Source: Agrococcus jejuensis (GTDB lineage Bacteria; Actinomycetota; Actinomycetes; Actinomycetales; Microbacteriaceae). From it: 64,000 bases of DNA. Position numbers and translations under genes: made by a program. Shown here one piece after another: positions 1 through 8,816 of the stretch; the first letter of the stretch is position 1, and every line of letters starts with the position of its first letter. Below the pieces are notes generated by a model, which was given only the letters and a program-made list of their open reading frames with translations, did not search any database and was not told the DNA's origin. The stretch lies in assembly GCF_900099705.1 (NCBI RefSeq), contig NZ_LT629695.1, forward strand, positions 1,488,001 through 1,552,000, written 5' to 3'.

Positions 1-112
1 CGCTCGGCGGCACCGTCGCATCCACGTCTCCCGGGAGCAGGTCCATGCTCGTGAGCGTACGCGTGAGACGCCTGACGCGACAGCACGACGCGTGCGCGGG
101 CCCAGGCAGCAC
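1..112. other. Left edge, no supported gene
   Basis: No convincing gene is contained here. On the minus strand an ATG at 46 opens a frame (MDLLPGDVDA...) that runs off the left edge after 15 codons. It could be the start of the next gene, but no clear ribosome binding site precedes it and it is too short to judge. Confidence 0.3.
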
Positions 113-145
113 GACGCCCCGGATGCTCGGGGCATCCGGGGCGTC
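113..145 (-). terminator. Perfect 14-bp hairpin terminator
   Basis: Bases 113-126 pair perfectly with 132-145 around a five-base loop. The hairpin lies 16 bases beyond the stop codon of the minus-strand gene ending at 161. There is no U-tract, as is common in actinobacteria. Confidence 0.7.
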
Positions 146-160
146 GGCGTCTTCGGGCGG

Positions 161-1369
161 CTAGCGCTCGTCGACGGGGGTCGTCGCGTCGACGACCTCC
201 TCGTCCGAGGCCGGTGCTGCGTCGGTCTCGGACGGGGCTGCGGGCGCCTCGGTCGCGGGCGCCTCGGATGCGGGCGCCTGCGTCGAGGGCGACTCGAGCG
301 CCGGCGACTCGACGGGTGCGTCGTCGAGCGACTCGAGGCGGTCGATCGCCTCGTCGAGGGCCGGTGCGAGGCCGTCGAGGATCGCACGGGGCGCGGGCAT
401 CGGCTGGAACACGAGGTCGAGCGGCACGACCTGCGTCACGGTCTCGCAGCCGACGCCGGGCTCGTACGAGGCCACGATCTGCAGGCCGTCGTAGATGTCG
501 GCCTCCGACTCGAGGTCGGCCTCGATCCTGGCGTCGGGGTAGAGGGCTTGCAGCTCCTCACCGGCCGCGGTGACCGCAGCGAACAGGTTCTCGAACGAGA
601 ACTCCTCGGAGACGAGCAGGTACTCGCCGCGCTCGAAGTCGTACGAGAGCTCGGCGGGGATGGGCGCCGACGCGGTGCGGCGGTCGAGCTCCTCGTCGGT
701 CTCGGGGTCGTAGGCGACGAGGTCGATCTCCATGCGCCAGCCGGAGCCGTCGAGCGCGTACGTGACCTCGCCGGCGTCGGCAGCCGCCTGGAGGGCGGGC
801 ACGAGCTCGGGGTCGATCGGCGTGAGGTACGCGCCGCCGAGCCAGGGCGTGCCCTCGCTCGGGTATGCGGCGGTGCGCTCGGGCAGCTCGACGGGCCACG
901 GGGCCGCGCTCGTCGCCGTCATGTCGAAGGTCCACGTCGTGGTGGCGCCGGCGACGAAGGCGTAGCCCGCGGCGGGCACGGCGGTGACGGTGAGCGTCGA
1001 TCCCGTGCGGGCCTGCGTGTACGTGACGCCCTGCGTCGAGGGGATCTGCACCGTCGGCTCCGCCGCGCACTGCAGCGCGGCCGTCGGGATGCCGGGGGCG
1101 ACGAGGGTCGCAGCGGACACCTCGTCGCCCACCGGCGCCGTGACGCAGCTCGTCGAGCCGGCATCGGCCTGCGCGGGTGCCGCGCCGCCGATCGAGCCGG
1201 CGACGAGCGCGCCGATGATCGCGAGCGCGCCCAGGCCAGTGAGCACGCTCCTGCGCGCACGCCCGCTCGCCGTGAGGGCGATGCCGGCTGCGATGAGCAC
1301 GGCGGCGACGACGGCGACGAGCATCCAGGGCTCGGTGCTGCCGGTCTGCGGGAGGACGCACAGATCCAT
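161..1369 (-). CDS. Membrane-anchored secreted protein with an LPXTG-like signal at its N terminus
   Basis: This 402-aa protein is not recognised as a known family. It begins MDLCVLPQTG, followed by a hydrophobic stretch at about residues 15-33 and the basic RARR at 37-40. That is the layout of a sortase sorting signal, but at the wrong end of the protein. A second hydrophobic segment (44-62) ends in APAQADA (64-70), which resembles a signal peptidase I site. The remaining ~330 residues are predicted extracellular, acidic, and end in a Pro/Ala/Glu-rich tail. An in-frame TGA six codons upstream supports this start. Similar Pro-rich envelope genes follow at 1562-3985. Its function is unknown. 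Confidence 0.75.
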   Translation of the reverse strand: MDLCVLPQTGSTEPWMLVAVVAAVLIAAGIALTASGRARRSVLTGLGALAIIGALVAGSIGGAAPAQADAGSTSCVTAPVGDEVSAATLVAPGIPTAALQCAAEPTVQIPSTQGVTYTQARTGSTLTVTAVPAAGYAFVAGATTTWTFDMTATSAAPWPVELPERTAAYPSEGTPWLGGAYLTPIDPELVPALQAAADAGEVTYALDGSGWRMEIDLVAYDPETDEELDRRTASAPIPAELSYDFERGEYLLVSEEFSFENLFAAVTAAGEELQALYPDARIEADLESEADIYDGLQIVASYEPGVGCETVTQVVPLDLVFQPMPAPRAILDGLAPALDEAIDRLESLDDAPVESPALESPSTQAPASEAPATEAPAAPSETDAAPASDEEVVDATTPVDER

Positions 1370-1521
1370 GAGGTTCCGTTCTCGATGTCAATGACGGCAT
1401 CGAGCGCGGGGCCCGACCTGTGTCGACCCTATGGATGCGCGGGTGCGCCCGCCACGAAACTCCGAGGGATCCTCACAGGTGTCCCCCGAAGTCGTCGAGG
1501 GGACGGATCGGAGACGCGAAC

Positions 1522-1551
1522 GGCGGCGGCCGGATCGCTCCGGCCGCCGCC
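1522..1551 (-). terminator. GC-rich hairpin terminator
   Basis: Bases 1522-1533 and 1540-1551 form a perfect 12-bp stem with a six-base loop, 11 bases past the stop codon at 1562. It probably ends transcription of the Rpf-like gene. Confidence 0.7.
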
Positions 1552-1561
1552 CTCGGCGCGG

Positions 1562-2404
<843 letters not shown>

Positions 2405-3985
2405 TCAGCGTCTGGCGACGCGCACCGCGGCGCCGAGGGCGACGAGCAGGCCACCCACGAGCATGACGAGCAGCAGCGGCTCTCCACCGGTTCGCGGCAG
2501 GGTCGCCTCCTGTGCCACCGCGACGGCCGTCGCGGGCTGCACGGCAGCTGCAGTCGGCGTCGCGGCGACGGGCTGCTCGGAGGCGGCGGGAGTGCCGACC
2601 TCGGTGGGCACCTCGCCAGCGTCGACGGCCGGGACGTCGGTCGCCGGCGACTCCTCGCTCGGCGTCGGCTGGTCCGTCGCCGGCGGCTCGGTCGGCGGCA
2701 CCGGCTCGGTCGGCGGGTCGACTGCGGGGACGTCGACGCCAGGCTCGGACGGCGTGGGCTGCGACGGCGTGGGCTCGCTCGGGGCCGGCTCGGACGGCGT
2801 GGGCTGCGACGGCGTCGGCTCGGACGGCGTGGGCTCGGACGGGGTCGGATCGGACGGCGTGGGCTGCGACGGCGTCGGCTCGCTCGGCGCGGGCTCGGAC
2901 GGGGCGGGCTCGGACGGGGTCGGCTCGGACGGGGTCGGCTCGGACGGGGCGGGCGACACCGGAGGCGTCGATGCAGGGCAGGTGCGAGCCGGGAACGTCC
3001 ACGAGCGACCCGTGTCCGTGGTGATGACGTACTTCCCGTCGACCGGCGCGATGCGCGTGCCATCGGCATCGGTGTGGATGCCCGACCGGGCAGGCACGAG
3101 GTAGTCGACGCCGTTGATCGTGTAGGTCACGTCGACGGTCGACGAGCCGTTGTCGAGCACGAAGGCCGCGTCGCACGCACCCACGTAGTCCTGGATCTGC
3201 GGCGAGACGACGCACTCGCGAGCCGGGAACGTCCACGAGCGACCGGTGTCGGTCGTGATGACGTACTTCCCGTCGACCGGCGCGATGCGCGTGCCATCGG
3301 CATCGGTGTGGATGCCCGAGCGGGCAGGCACGAGGTAGTCGACGCCGTTGATCGTGTAGGTCACGTCGACGGTCGACGAGCCGTTGTCGAGCACGAAGGC
3401 CGCGTCGCACGCACCCACGTAGTCCTGGATCTCGGGATGCACGACGGCGGGCTCGCTCGGCGCCGGCTCGCTCGGCGCGGGCTCGCTCGGCGTGGGCTCC
3501 TCGTCCACGGGCGTGGTCGTGCAGATCGGGTCCTGCCCGCCCTCGCCGAAGTGCTCGTCGAACCCATCCACCTGCACCCAGATCACGCAGTAGCCGTCGG
3601 CGGGCAGCTGCTGCTGCGCACCGCTGAAGGGGTAGTACGACTGGCCGATGTAGGCGCCGCCGGGCTGGCCGTTGTTGGGGTCGAAGTGACGGGTGATCTG
3701 CATGGGCGTCCAGTCGGCGCCACGAGCACGGTAGGTCTCGCCCGGGGTGTACTGCGACACGGGGATGACCTGCGCGTTGACGTGGCCGTTGGCGCGGAAG
3801 GTCTGACCGTCGGGCAGGGTGACGCCCGAGGCGGACACCGTGTACGGCGTCGGCGCGTCGGAGCCGCCGGCCATCGCCGGTGCGGCGACGACGAGCGCGG
3901 TGATCGGCAGCAGCAGCGCTCCGGCAGTGGCGACGGCGGCGAGCGCGAGTCGGCGCGTGCGGGCACGCAGGGTGGGACGAGGCAT
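2405..3985 (-). CDS. LPXTG-anchored surface protein with duplicated domain and PSEP-repeat stalk
   Basis: This 526-aa wall-anchored protein has a signal peptide (1-39, ending AAPAMA) and an N-terminal domain of ~130 residues. Two almost identical 72-residue domains follow (IQDYVGACDAAF ... SWTFPAR), repeated with a 78-residue period. Next come a stalk of five-residue xPSEP repeats and a Thr/Ala-rich region. The C-terminal sorting signal is LPRTG at about 496-500, then a hydrophobic segment and VARR. A sortase, not seen here, would link it to peptidoglycan. Each duplicated domain has one Cys and the N-terminal domain has two, so disulphides are possible. No enzymatic motif is seen; adhesion or a structural role is only a guess. 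Confidence 0.85.
   Translation of the reverse strand: MPRPTLRARTRRLALAAVATAGALLLPITALVVAAPAMAGGSDAPTPYTVSASGVTLPDGQTFRANGHVNAQVIPVSQYTPGETYRARGADWTPMQITRHFDPNNGQPGGAYIGQSYYPFSGAQQQLPADGYCVIWVQVDGFDEHFGEGGQDPICTTTPVDEEPTPSEPAPSEPAPSEPAVVHPEIQDYVGACDAAFVLDNGSSTVDVTYTINGVDYLVPARSGIHTDADGTRIAPVDGKYVITTDTGRSWTFPARECVVSPQIQDYVGACDAAFVLDNGSSTVDVTYTINGVDYLVPARSGIHTDADGTRIAPVDGKYVITTDTGRSWTFPARTCPASTPPVSPAPSEPTPSEPTPSEPAPSEPAPSEPTPSQPTPSDPTPSEPTPSEPTPSQPTPSEPAPSEPTPSQPTPSEPGVDVPAVDPPTEPVPPTEPPATDQPTPSEESPATDVPAVDAGEVPTEVGTPAASEQPVAATPTAAAVQPATAVAVAQEATLPRTGGEPLLLVMLVGGLLVALGAAVRVARR
2745..2955 (-). repeat. 15-bp tandem repeats coding for xPSEP
   Basis: About a dozen copies of a 15-bp unit, with variants reading PSEP, PSQP and PSDP, encode the wall-spanning stalk of the LPXTG protein. 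Such arrays change length readily by slippage. Confidence 0.8.
2984..3432 (-). repeat. Near-identical in-gene duplication, period 234 bp
   Basis: Bases 2984-3198 and 3218-3432 are about 215 bp each and almost identical, with only a handful of differences by eye. They encode the two tandem domains of the surface protein. Identity at silent positions indicates a recent duplication or gene conversion. Confidence 0.85.
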
Positions 3986-4278
3986 GGGGCTCTTCTCGAG
4001 AGGGTGCGCTCGTTCCGGAGCGCGGCGGGCATGAGGTCGCGAGCGTCGCGTGGGTCATGCGGCCACGAACGAGACTCCTACGAATTCGAAGGAGACCGTT
4101 GAGATAGATGAGGAATGCACGAGAACGCTAACGCGATCGACGCCGCAGGTGCACGCATTGGAGGAATGCTCAGATCGTCGTACCCCGACGGATCGGCGAC
4201 GGAATCCGAAGCGGACCAGCGGGCCGTGCGACGAGATCCGCACAGTTCCCAGGAATCCCCCAGGAACGGCGCAGCGAC
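3986..4278. other. Intergenic, promoter region of the LPXTG gene
   Basis: This 293-bp gap has lower GC than the surrounding genes. It should hold the promoter of the minus-strand LPXTG gene; AAGAG lies just before its ATG at 3985. I see no further gene. Confidence 0.5.
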
Positions 4279-4875
4279 TCAGCGGGCGCGGATGCCGTCG
4301 AGCGCGATGGTGAGCAGGTCGTCGGCGAGGCGGCTCGCATCCTCGGGACCGCCCGGCCGGTACCACTCGACGATCGAGTTCACCATGCCGAACAGCAGGC
4401 GCTCGACGATGCGCGCATCCACGTCGGCGCGCACGGCGCCCGCATCCTGCGCCTCGCGCACGAGCGCCTGCATCGCGCGGTCGAACGCGCGGCGGCGGCG
4501 CACGGCGTCGCGCTCGACGTCGGTGTTGCCGCGCACGCGCAGCAGCAGCGTGACCTCCGAGAGCCGGTCGACGAGCACGTGCACGGCGCCGCGCAGCACG
4601 TGCGCGAGGCGATCCTCGGCGGGGCCACCGAGCGCCTCCGACTCGATGACGACGGCTTCGAGCCCACCGAGCGCCTGGTCGAGCGCCGCTGCGAGCAGCG
4701 CCTCCTTCGACGCGAAGTGGTGGTAGATCGCCGACTTCGACAGCCCGAGCCGCTCGGCGAGCATCGCGATCGACGTCGCGTCGTAGCCGTGCTCGATGAA
4801 CGCCGACACGGCGACGGCGAGGATGCCGGCACGGTCGTACCCGGGGCGTCCCCTGCGCTGCTCGACGTCGGTCAT
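4279..4875 (-). CDS. TetR family regulator, candidate PaaR
   Basis: This 198-aa protein has the usual TetR size. The N-terminal helix-turn-helix (about 15-60) includes FIEHGYDATSIAMLAERLGL and SKSAIYHHFASKEAL; the rest is the helical ligand-binding domain. The ATG at 4875 (MTDVEQRRGR) was chosen because the domain starts there; an upstream extension would run into the palindromic repeat at 4922-4992. The gene lies near paaK, paaI and paaABCDE, and a TetR-type palindrome sits at 8744-8765, so it is a reasonable candidate for the phenylacetyl-CoA-responsive repressor PaaR. That is inference from context. Confidence 0.8.
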   Translation of the reverse strand: MTDVEQRRGRPGYDRAGILAVAVSAFIEHGYDATSIAMLAERLGLSKSAIYHHFASKEALLAAALDQALGGLEAVVIESEALGGPAEDRLAHVLRGAVHVLVDRLSEVTLLLRVRGNTDVERDAVRRRRAFDRAMQALVREAQDAGAVRADVDARIVERLLFGMVNSIVEWYRPGGPEDASRLADDLLTIALDGIRAR

Positions 4876-4921
4876 CCGTCCATCTTCCCGGATGCGGGGT
4901 GCCGGCCGGGCTCGGTGAGCT

Positions 4922-4992
4922 TGCGTTTTGCAGGTGATTCCGGCTTTCAAGGGAACATTCCCCTCAGGACCCGGAATCGCCTGCAAAACGCA
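4922..4992. repeat. Family E palindromic element, copy 1
   Basis: A 71-bp imperfect palindrome starts with TGCGTTTTGCAGG and ends with CCTGCAAAACGCA. The arms continue inward (GATTCCGG with CCGGAATC). It lies between the divergent TetR and TfoX-like genes. Related copies are at 5397-5465 and 52389-52461. Confidence 0.85.
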
Positions 4993-5045
4993 GACCACCA
5001 GCCGGACGGGTTCCGCACGTCGGCGGTCGGTGCCATGCTCGGCGC

Positions 5046-5381
5046 ATGGCCATCGACGAGGGGCTCGTCGCCCGCATCCGCCCGCTGCTCGAGCCGCACG
5101 AGCCGGTCGACGAGAAGCGCATGTTCGGCGGCCTGGCCTTCCTCGTGCACGGTCACATGACCGTGTGCGTCACGAGCCACCGCAGCCTCATGGTGCGGGT
5201 GCGCGAGGAGGACAGGGATGCGCTGCTCGCGCTCGACGGCGCGGGCGAGATGGTGATGCGCGGCAGCGCGACGAGGACGTGGGTGCTGATGTCCGGCCCG
5301 GTGCTCGACGACGACGCCGCGCTCGCCGAGTGGGTCGAGCGCGGCGTCGAGACGGTCGAGGACCTGCCGCCGAAGGCGTGA
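5046..5381 (+). CDS. TfoX N-terminal domain protein
   Basis: This 111-aa protein matches the stand-alone TfoX N-terminal domain family. Recognisable features are the N-terminal helix, EKRMFGGLAFLVHGHMTVCV, and the C-terminal ALAEWVERGVETVEDLPPK. Single-domain members are widespread in actinobacteria and their role is not established. CATGCT lies exactly six bases before the ATG and no Shine-Dalgarno sequence is visible, so the transcript may be leaderless. The gene is flanked on both sides by family E palindromes. Confidence 0.8.
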   Translation: MAIDEGLVARIRPLLEPHEPVDEKRMFGGLAFLVHGHMTVCVTSHRSLMVRVREEDRDALLALDGAGEMVMRGSATRTWVLMSGPVLDDDAALAEWVERGVETVEDLPPKA

Positions 5382-5396
5382 GCCGTCGCAGCAGTC

Positions 5397-5465
5397 GCGT
5401 TTCGCAGGCGATTCCGGGTCTTGAGGGGAATGCTCCCTCGAGAGGCGGAATCGCCTGCAAAACGC
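5397..5465. repeat. Family E palindromic element, copy 2
   Basis: This 69-bp imperfect palindrome has outer arms GCGTTTCGCAGGCGATTCCG and CGGAATCGCCTGCAAAACGC. It sits between the convergent TfoX-like and alcohol dehydrogenase genes, where it could also act as a two-way terminator. Confidence 0.85.
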
Positions 5466-5491
5466 AACCGGGGGCGGTGCCGGGTCGCGCG

Positions 5492-6541
5492 TCAGCCCGC
5501 GTGCGGCACGATGACGGCGCGCGCGTCGAGCGTGCCCTCCTCGAGCCTGCGGTACGCCTCGGGGGCGTCCTCGAGCGAGAAGCGCTCGACGTCGGGCACG
5601 ATCTGCCCGCGCTGGTACATCGCGACGACCTCGTGCAGGTCGGCGATCGAGCCCCAGTACGTGTTGGTGATGACGGCCTCGTAGGGGTTCGTGAAGAACG
5701 ACCACGACACCTCGCCGCCGGCGATGCCCACGACCGACAGGCGGCCGCCGCGCGCGAGCACGGCCTGGCCGAGCTGGATCGTCGGCGTCGCGCCGACGAG
5801 GTCGAAGACCGCATCCACGCCCGTGCCGCCCGTGGCCTCGCGCAGCTGCGCGGCCTGGTCGCCGGATGCGTCGATCGCGATCGCGCCGCGCGCGACGGCG
5901 CGGTCGACGGCATCCTGCTTGCGGTCGGTGACGTAGACCGTCGCGCCGGTGAGGGCCGTGAGGATCTGCACGGCGATCTGGCCGAGACCGCCGAGGCCGA
6001 TGACGAGCGCCGTCGACCCGCCCTTCGCGAGCACCGGCAGGGCGAGCGAGATCGCGTGGTACGGCGTGAGCGCGGCGTCGGCGAGCGGCGCGGCGGCCAC
6101 GGGGTCGGCGTCGCCGAGCGGCACGAGGTTGCGGGCGGGCACGGTGACGTACTCGGCCATGCCGCCGTCGCGGCCGAGGCCCGTCGCGAGGTACGGCATC
6201 TCGGCGACGCGCTCGCAGTACGTGTCCTGGCCCTTCGAGCACGGCACGCAGCGACCGCAGCCGATGGGGCCGTAGACGAGGAACGCCTCGCCGAGCGCGA
6301 TGCCCGTGACGCCCTCACCCAGCTCCTCGGCCCATCCGGAGGTCTCGTGGCCGAGCGTGAACGGGGGCGTCATGCCCTTCGGCGCCGTCGCGGCCTCGAA
6401 GTCGTCGTACGCGGCGACGTCGGAGTGGCACGCACCCGCGCCCGCGACCTTCAGCAGCACCTCGCCGGGGCCGGGCGTCGGCCGGTCCACGTCCTGCAGG
6501 GTGGGCTTCGTCTTCCAGTCGGTGAATCGCAGCGCGCGCAC
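5492..6541 (-). CDS. Zinc-dependent NAD(P) alcohol dehydrogenase
   Basis: This 349-aa medium-chain dehydrogenase oxidises an alcohol or reduces an aldehyde in the cytoplasm. The catalytic zinc ligands are in GACHSDVAAY and LGHETSG; the structural zinc site is GCGRCVPCSKGQDTYC. The cofactor-binding fold carries VIGLGGLGQIAVQ, then VYVTDRKQDA, whose acidic residue suggests NAD(H). It starts with GTG at 6541, preceded by GGAGG at seven bases. It lies downstream of paaK, separated by a long hairpin. A role in making phenylacetate from phenylethanol or phenylacetaldehyde is possible but not shown. Confidence 0.88.
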   Translation of the reverse strand: MRALRFTDWKTKPTLQDVDRPTPGPGEVLLKVAGAGACHSDVAAYDDFEAATAPKGMTPPFTLGHETSGWAEELGEGVTGIALGEAFLVYGPIGCGRCVPCSKGQDTYCERVAEMPYLATGLGRDGGMAEYVTVPARNLVPLGDADPVAAAPLADAALTPYHAISLALPVLAKGGSTALVIGLGGLGQIAVQILTALTGATVYVTDRKQDAVDRAVARGAIAIDASGDQAAQLREATGGTGVDAVFDLVGATPTIQLGQAVLARGGRLSVVGIAGGEVSWSFFTNPYEAVITNTYWGSIADLHEVVAMYQRGQIVPDVERFSLEDAPEAYRRLEEGTLDARAVIVPHAG

Positions 6542-6595
6542 GGGGGTGCCTCCAAGGTCGTCGGTGGGCCACCCGCCAGGCTACGCCTCTGCAGG

Positions 6596-6645
6596 GTTGA
6601 TGGTCTCGGCCCGATGCGACCTCGCATCGGGCCGAGACCCTCAAC
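6596..6645 (-). terminator. 24-bp hairpin overlapping the paaK stop codon
   Basis: Bases 6596-6619 and 6622-6645 form a 24-bp stem with one mismatch. The distal arm includes the paaK stop codon (6641-6643). It should terminate the paaI-paaK transcript before the dehydrogenase gene. Confidence 0.75.
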
Positions 6646-7969
6646 GCTCGCGGAGGTCGTAGACGCGCTTGAGCTTGCCCTCGCTGCGGGGCAGGTGCCC
6701 GGGCTGGATGAGGCGCACCGCCACCGACGTGCCGATCCGCTCCTTCACCCGCTGCTGCAGCAGGTCGGCCGCGGCCTGGGCTGCCGCATCCGACGCCTCC
6801 GGATCGGGCTCGATGCCGACCGTGAGCGCATCCATGCGCCCGTTGCGCGTCAGCTCGAGCACGAAGTGCGGCGACAGGTCGTCGATGCCGAGCGCGATCT
6901 CCTCGATCTGCGTCGGGAACAGGTTCACGCCGCGCAGGATGATCATGTCGTCGTTGCGGCCCGTGATCTTCTCGATGCGGCGCATGCCCGTGCGGCCCGA
7001 GCCGGGCAGCAGGCGCGTGAGGTCGCGCGTGCGGTAGCGCAGCACGGGGAACGCCTCCTTCGTGAGCGACGTGAACACGAGCTCGCCGACCTGGCCGTCG
7101 GGCAGCGGCGCCCCGTCGGCGTCGATGATCTCGGGCAGGAAGTGGTCCTCCCAGATGTGCGGGCCGTCCTTCGTCTCCACGCACTCGCTGCCGACGCCGG
7201 GACCCATGACCTCCGAGAGGCCGTAGATGTCGACGGCGTCGATGTCGAGGCGCTCCTCGAGCTCGCGGCGCATCTCGTTCGTCCACGGCTCGGCGCCCAG
7301 CACCGCGACCTTGAGGCTCGTGGAGCGCGGGTCGACGCCGGCCGCCTCGAGCGCATCCGCGATCGTGAGCAGGTACGAGGGCGTGCAGAGGATGGCGTCG
7401 GGCTCGAAGTCGCAGATGAGCTGCGCCTGGCGCGCGGTCTGCCCGCCGGACATGGGGATGACGGTCGCGCCGAGCCGCTCGATGCCCGCGTGCGCGCCGA
7501 GCCCGCCGGTGAAGAGGCCGTAGCCGTACGCGTTGTGCACCTTCATGCCGCGGCGGATGCCGGCGGCGCGCAGGCTGCGCGCCACGAGGTCGCCCCAGCG
7601 GTCGAGGTCGCCGGCCGTGTAGCCGACGACGGTCGGCTTGCCGGTCGTGCCGCTCGACGCGTGGATGCGCGCCACCTGCTCCATCGGCACCGCGAACATG
7701 CCGAACGGGTACGTCTCGCGCAGGTCGGCCTTCGTCGTGAACGGCAGGCGGGCGACGTCGGCGAGCGTGCGGATGTCGGCGGGGGCGACGCCGGCGGCGT
7801 CGAGCTTGGCCGTGTACAGCGGCACGTTGGCGTAGGCGTGGTGCACCGTCTGCTGCAGGCGCTCGAGCTGCAGCGCCTCGAGGTCGGCGCGGCTCAGGCG
7901 CTCCTCGGGGTCGCGGTCGGCGTCGGGCGCGGCGACCACGCGGGTGCGCTCGGGGTTCGTGATCGTCAT
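6641..7969 (-). CDS. paaK: Phenylacetate-CoA ligase
   Basis: PaaK activates phenylacetate to phenylacetyl-CoA with ATP, the first step of aerobic phenylacetate breakdown. The 442-aa length is typical. The adenylation motif reads HASSGTTGKPTVVGYT; the second conserved region is DIYGLSEVMGPG; and YRTRDLTRLL, GRNDDMIILRGVNLFP and a C-terminal EGKLKRVYD follow, as in the family. AAGGAG lies eight bases before the ATG. Upstream on the same strand is paaI, separated by a three-arm palindrome. The ring-oxidation genes paaABCDE diverge from paaI. Confidence 0.95.
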   Translation of the reverse strand: MTITNPERTRVVAAPDADRDPEERLSRADLEALQLERLQQTVHHAYANVPLYTAKLDAAGVAPADIRTLADVARLPFTTKADLRETYPFGMFAVPMEQVARIHASSGTTGKPTVVGYTAGDLDRWGDLVARSLRAAGIRRGMKVHNAYGYGLFTGGLGAHAGIERLGATVIPMSGGQTARQAQLICDFEPDAILCTPSYLLTIADALEAAGVDPRSTSLKVAVLGAEPWTNEMRRELEERLDIDAVDIYGLSEVMGPGVGSECVETKDGPHIWEDHFLPEIIDADGAPLPDGQVGELVFTSLTKEAFPVLRYRTRDLTRLLPGSGRTGMRRIEKITGRNDDMIILRGVNLFPTQIEEIALGIDDLSPHFVLELTRNGRMDALTVGIEPDPEASDAAAQAAADLLQQRVKERIGTSVAVRLIQPGHLPRSEGKLKRVYDLRER

Positions 7970-8000
7970 CTCAGACTCCTTCGTCTGCGTCTCGTCGATG

Positions 8001-8074
8001 ACTGGGCACTAGATGCTGTCATTCGGGCGTTCTCACGACATCTACTGCCCACTCGCGGACATCAAGTGCCCAGT
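8001..8074. repeat. Three-arm palindrome between paaI and paaK
   Basis: A forward arm (8001-8020, ACTGGGCACTAGATG...) is followed by two reverse-complement arms, 8037-8051 and 8058-8074. The forward arm can pair with either, giving two mutually exclusive hairpins between two co-directional paa genes. No second copy was seen in this window. Confidence 0.75.
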
Positions 8075-8082
8075 CGGTGGTC

Positions 8083-8679
8083 TCAAGGGGTGGGGAGGGG
8101 GCGGGCGGTGGTGAACGAGCGGCCGCGGAACTCCGCCACGACGTCGCCCGTCTCGTCGGTGACCTGCACGTCGTAGAGGCCCGATCGGCCGTGCTGCGTG
8201 CGACGCACCGCGGTGGCGGTGAGCGTCTGGCCGGGATGCGTCGACTTGAGGAACGTGACGTCGGCGCCCTGCGCCACCGTCATCGCCTCGCCGTCGTTGC
8301 ATGCGATCGCGAACGCCGTGTCGGCGAGCGCGAACACGAGGCCGCCGTGGGTGATGGCGAACCCGTTCGTGAGCTCGGGGCGCACGACCATCGACGTGAC
8401 GGCGAGGCCGTCCTCGTCGCGCTCGACGCGCATGCCCAGGAGGGCCGAGGCGGCGTCGCGCTGCAGCATCGCCCGCGTGTGCGGGCGCGCCGCGGCGACG
8501 GCGTCGCCCGAGATGCCGGCTGCGGGCGCCGGGGTGGCGCCGTCGAACGCGTCGTCGAGGCCCGAGGCGTCGGGGGCGGATGCGTGACCCGTGTCGGGCG
8601 CGGTGACGGCGGACGCATCGGATGCCGCCCCGCCGACCGCGCGCTCGGCGTCGGCTCGGGTCGTCGCTGCGTCGGCCAT
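8083..8679 (-). CDS. paaI: Hotdog-fold acyl-CoA thioesterase
   Basis: PaaI hydrolyses dead-end hydroxyphenylacetyl-CoA esters that tie up CoA when the phenylacetate pathway stalls. This protein has 198 residues. The first ~60 are an Ala/Asp-rich extension not found in the usual ~140-residue family. The hotdog core follows, with ELTNGFAITHGGLVFALAD carrying the Asn, His and Gly of the active-site helix region, and VTFLKSTHPGQTL. The ATG at 8679 was chosen because GAGGGAG precedes it; ATG 8703 is an alternative. The gene is divergent from paaA and shares its promoter region. Confidence 0.9.
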   Translation of the reverse strand: MADAATTRADAERAVGGAASDASAVTAPDTGHASAPDASGLDDAFDGATPAPAAGISGDAVAAARPHTRAMLQRDAASALLGMRVERDEDGLAVTSMVVRPELTNGFAITHGGLVFALADTAFAIACNDGEAMTVAQGADVTFLKSTHPGQTLTATAVRRTQHGRSGLYDVQVTDETGDVVAEFRGRSFTTARPLPTP

Positions 8680-8739
8680 CCGCACTCCCTCGTGCTCGAG
8701 CATCCGCGGCCGGGGTGTTCCGGATCGCGTCGTGCCGCT

Positions 8740-8766
8740 ATAGTAACTGAACGATCGTTCGGTAAT
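8740..8766 (+). promoter_or_regulatory. Promoter and TetR/PaaR-type operator of paaABCDE
   Basis: A perfect 12-bp palindrome GAACGATCGTTC (8749-8760) extends with partial symmetry to TAAC/GTAA at 8744-8765. It overlaps TATAGT (8740-8745), a good -10 for paaA. Its GAACG/CGTTC half-sites resemble published PaaR-type TetR operators. It lies between paaI and paaA and could repress both directions. Confidence 0.7.
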
Positions 8767-8816
8767 CCAGTCGGGCCGACCAGGAGCATCCGCGATCGAC
8801 GAAGAAGGAGTCGACG

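Noticed and set aside
2745..2955. Short tandem repeats as a possible regulatory array
   Set aside because: They are in frame and encode the PSEP stalk of a wall protein.
4167..4726. ATG with a good GGAGG just upstream, opening a plus-strand frame
   Set aside because: It runs antisense through most of the TetR gene and gives a Ser/Arg-rich sequence without any recognisable fold.
6542..8000. A PaaR-type operator before paaK or the dehydrogenase
   Set aside because: I looked for the GAACG/CGTTC palindrome upstream of both starts and found none. Only the paaI-paaA gap has it.
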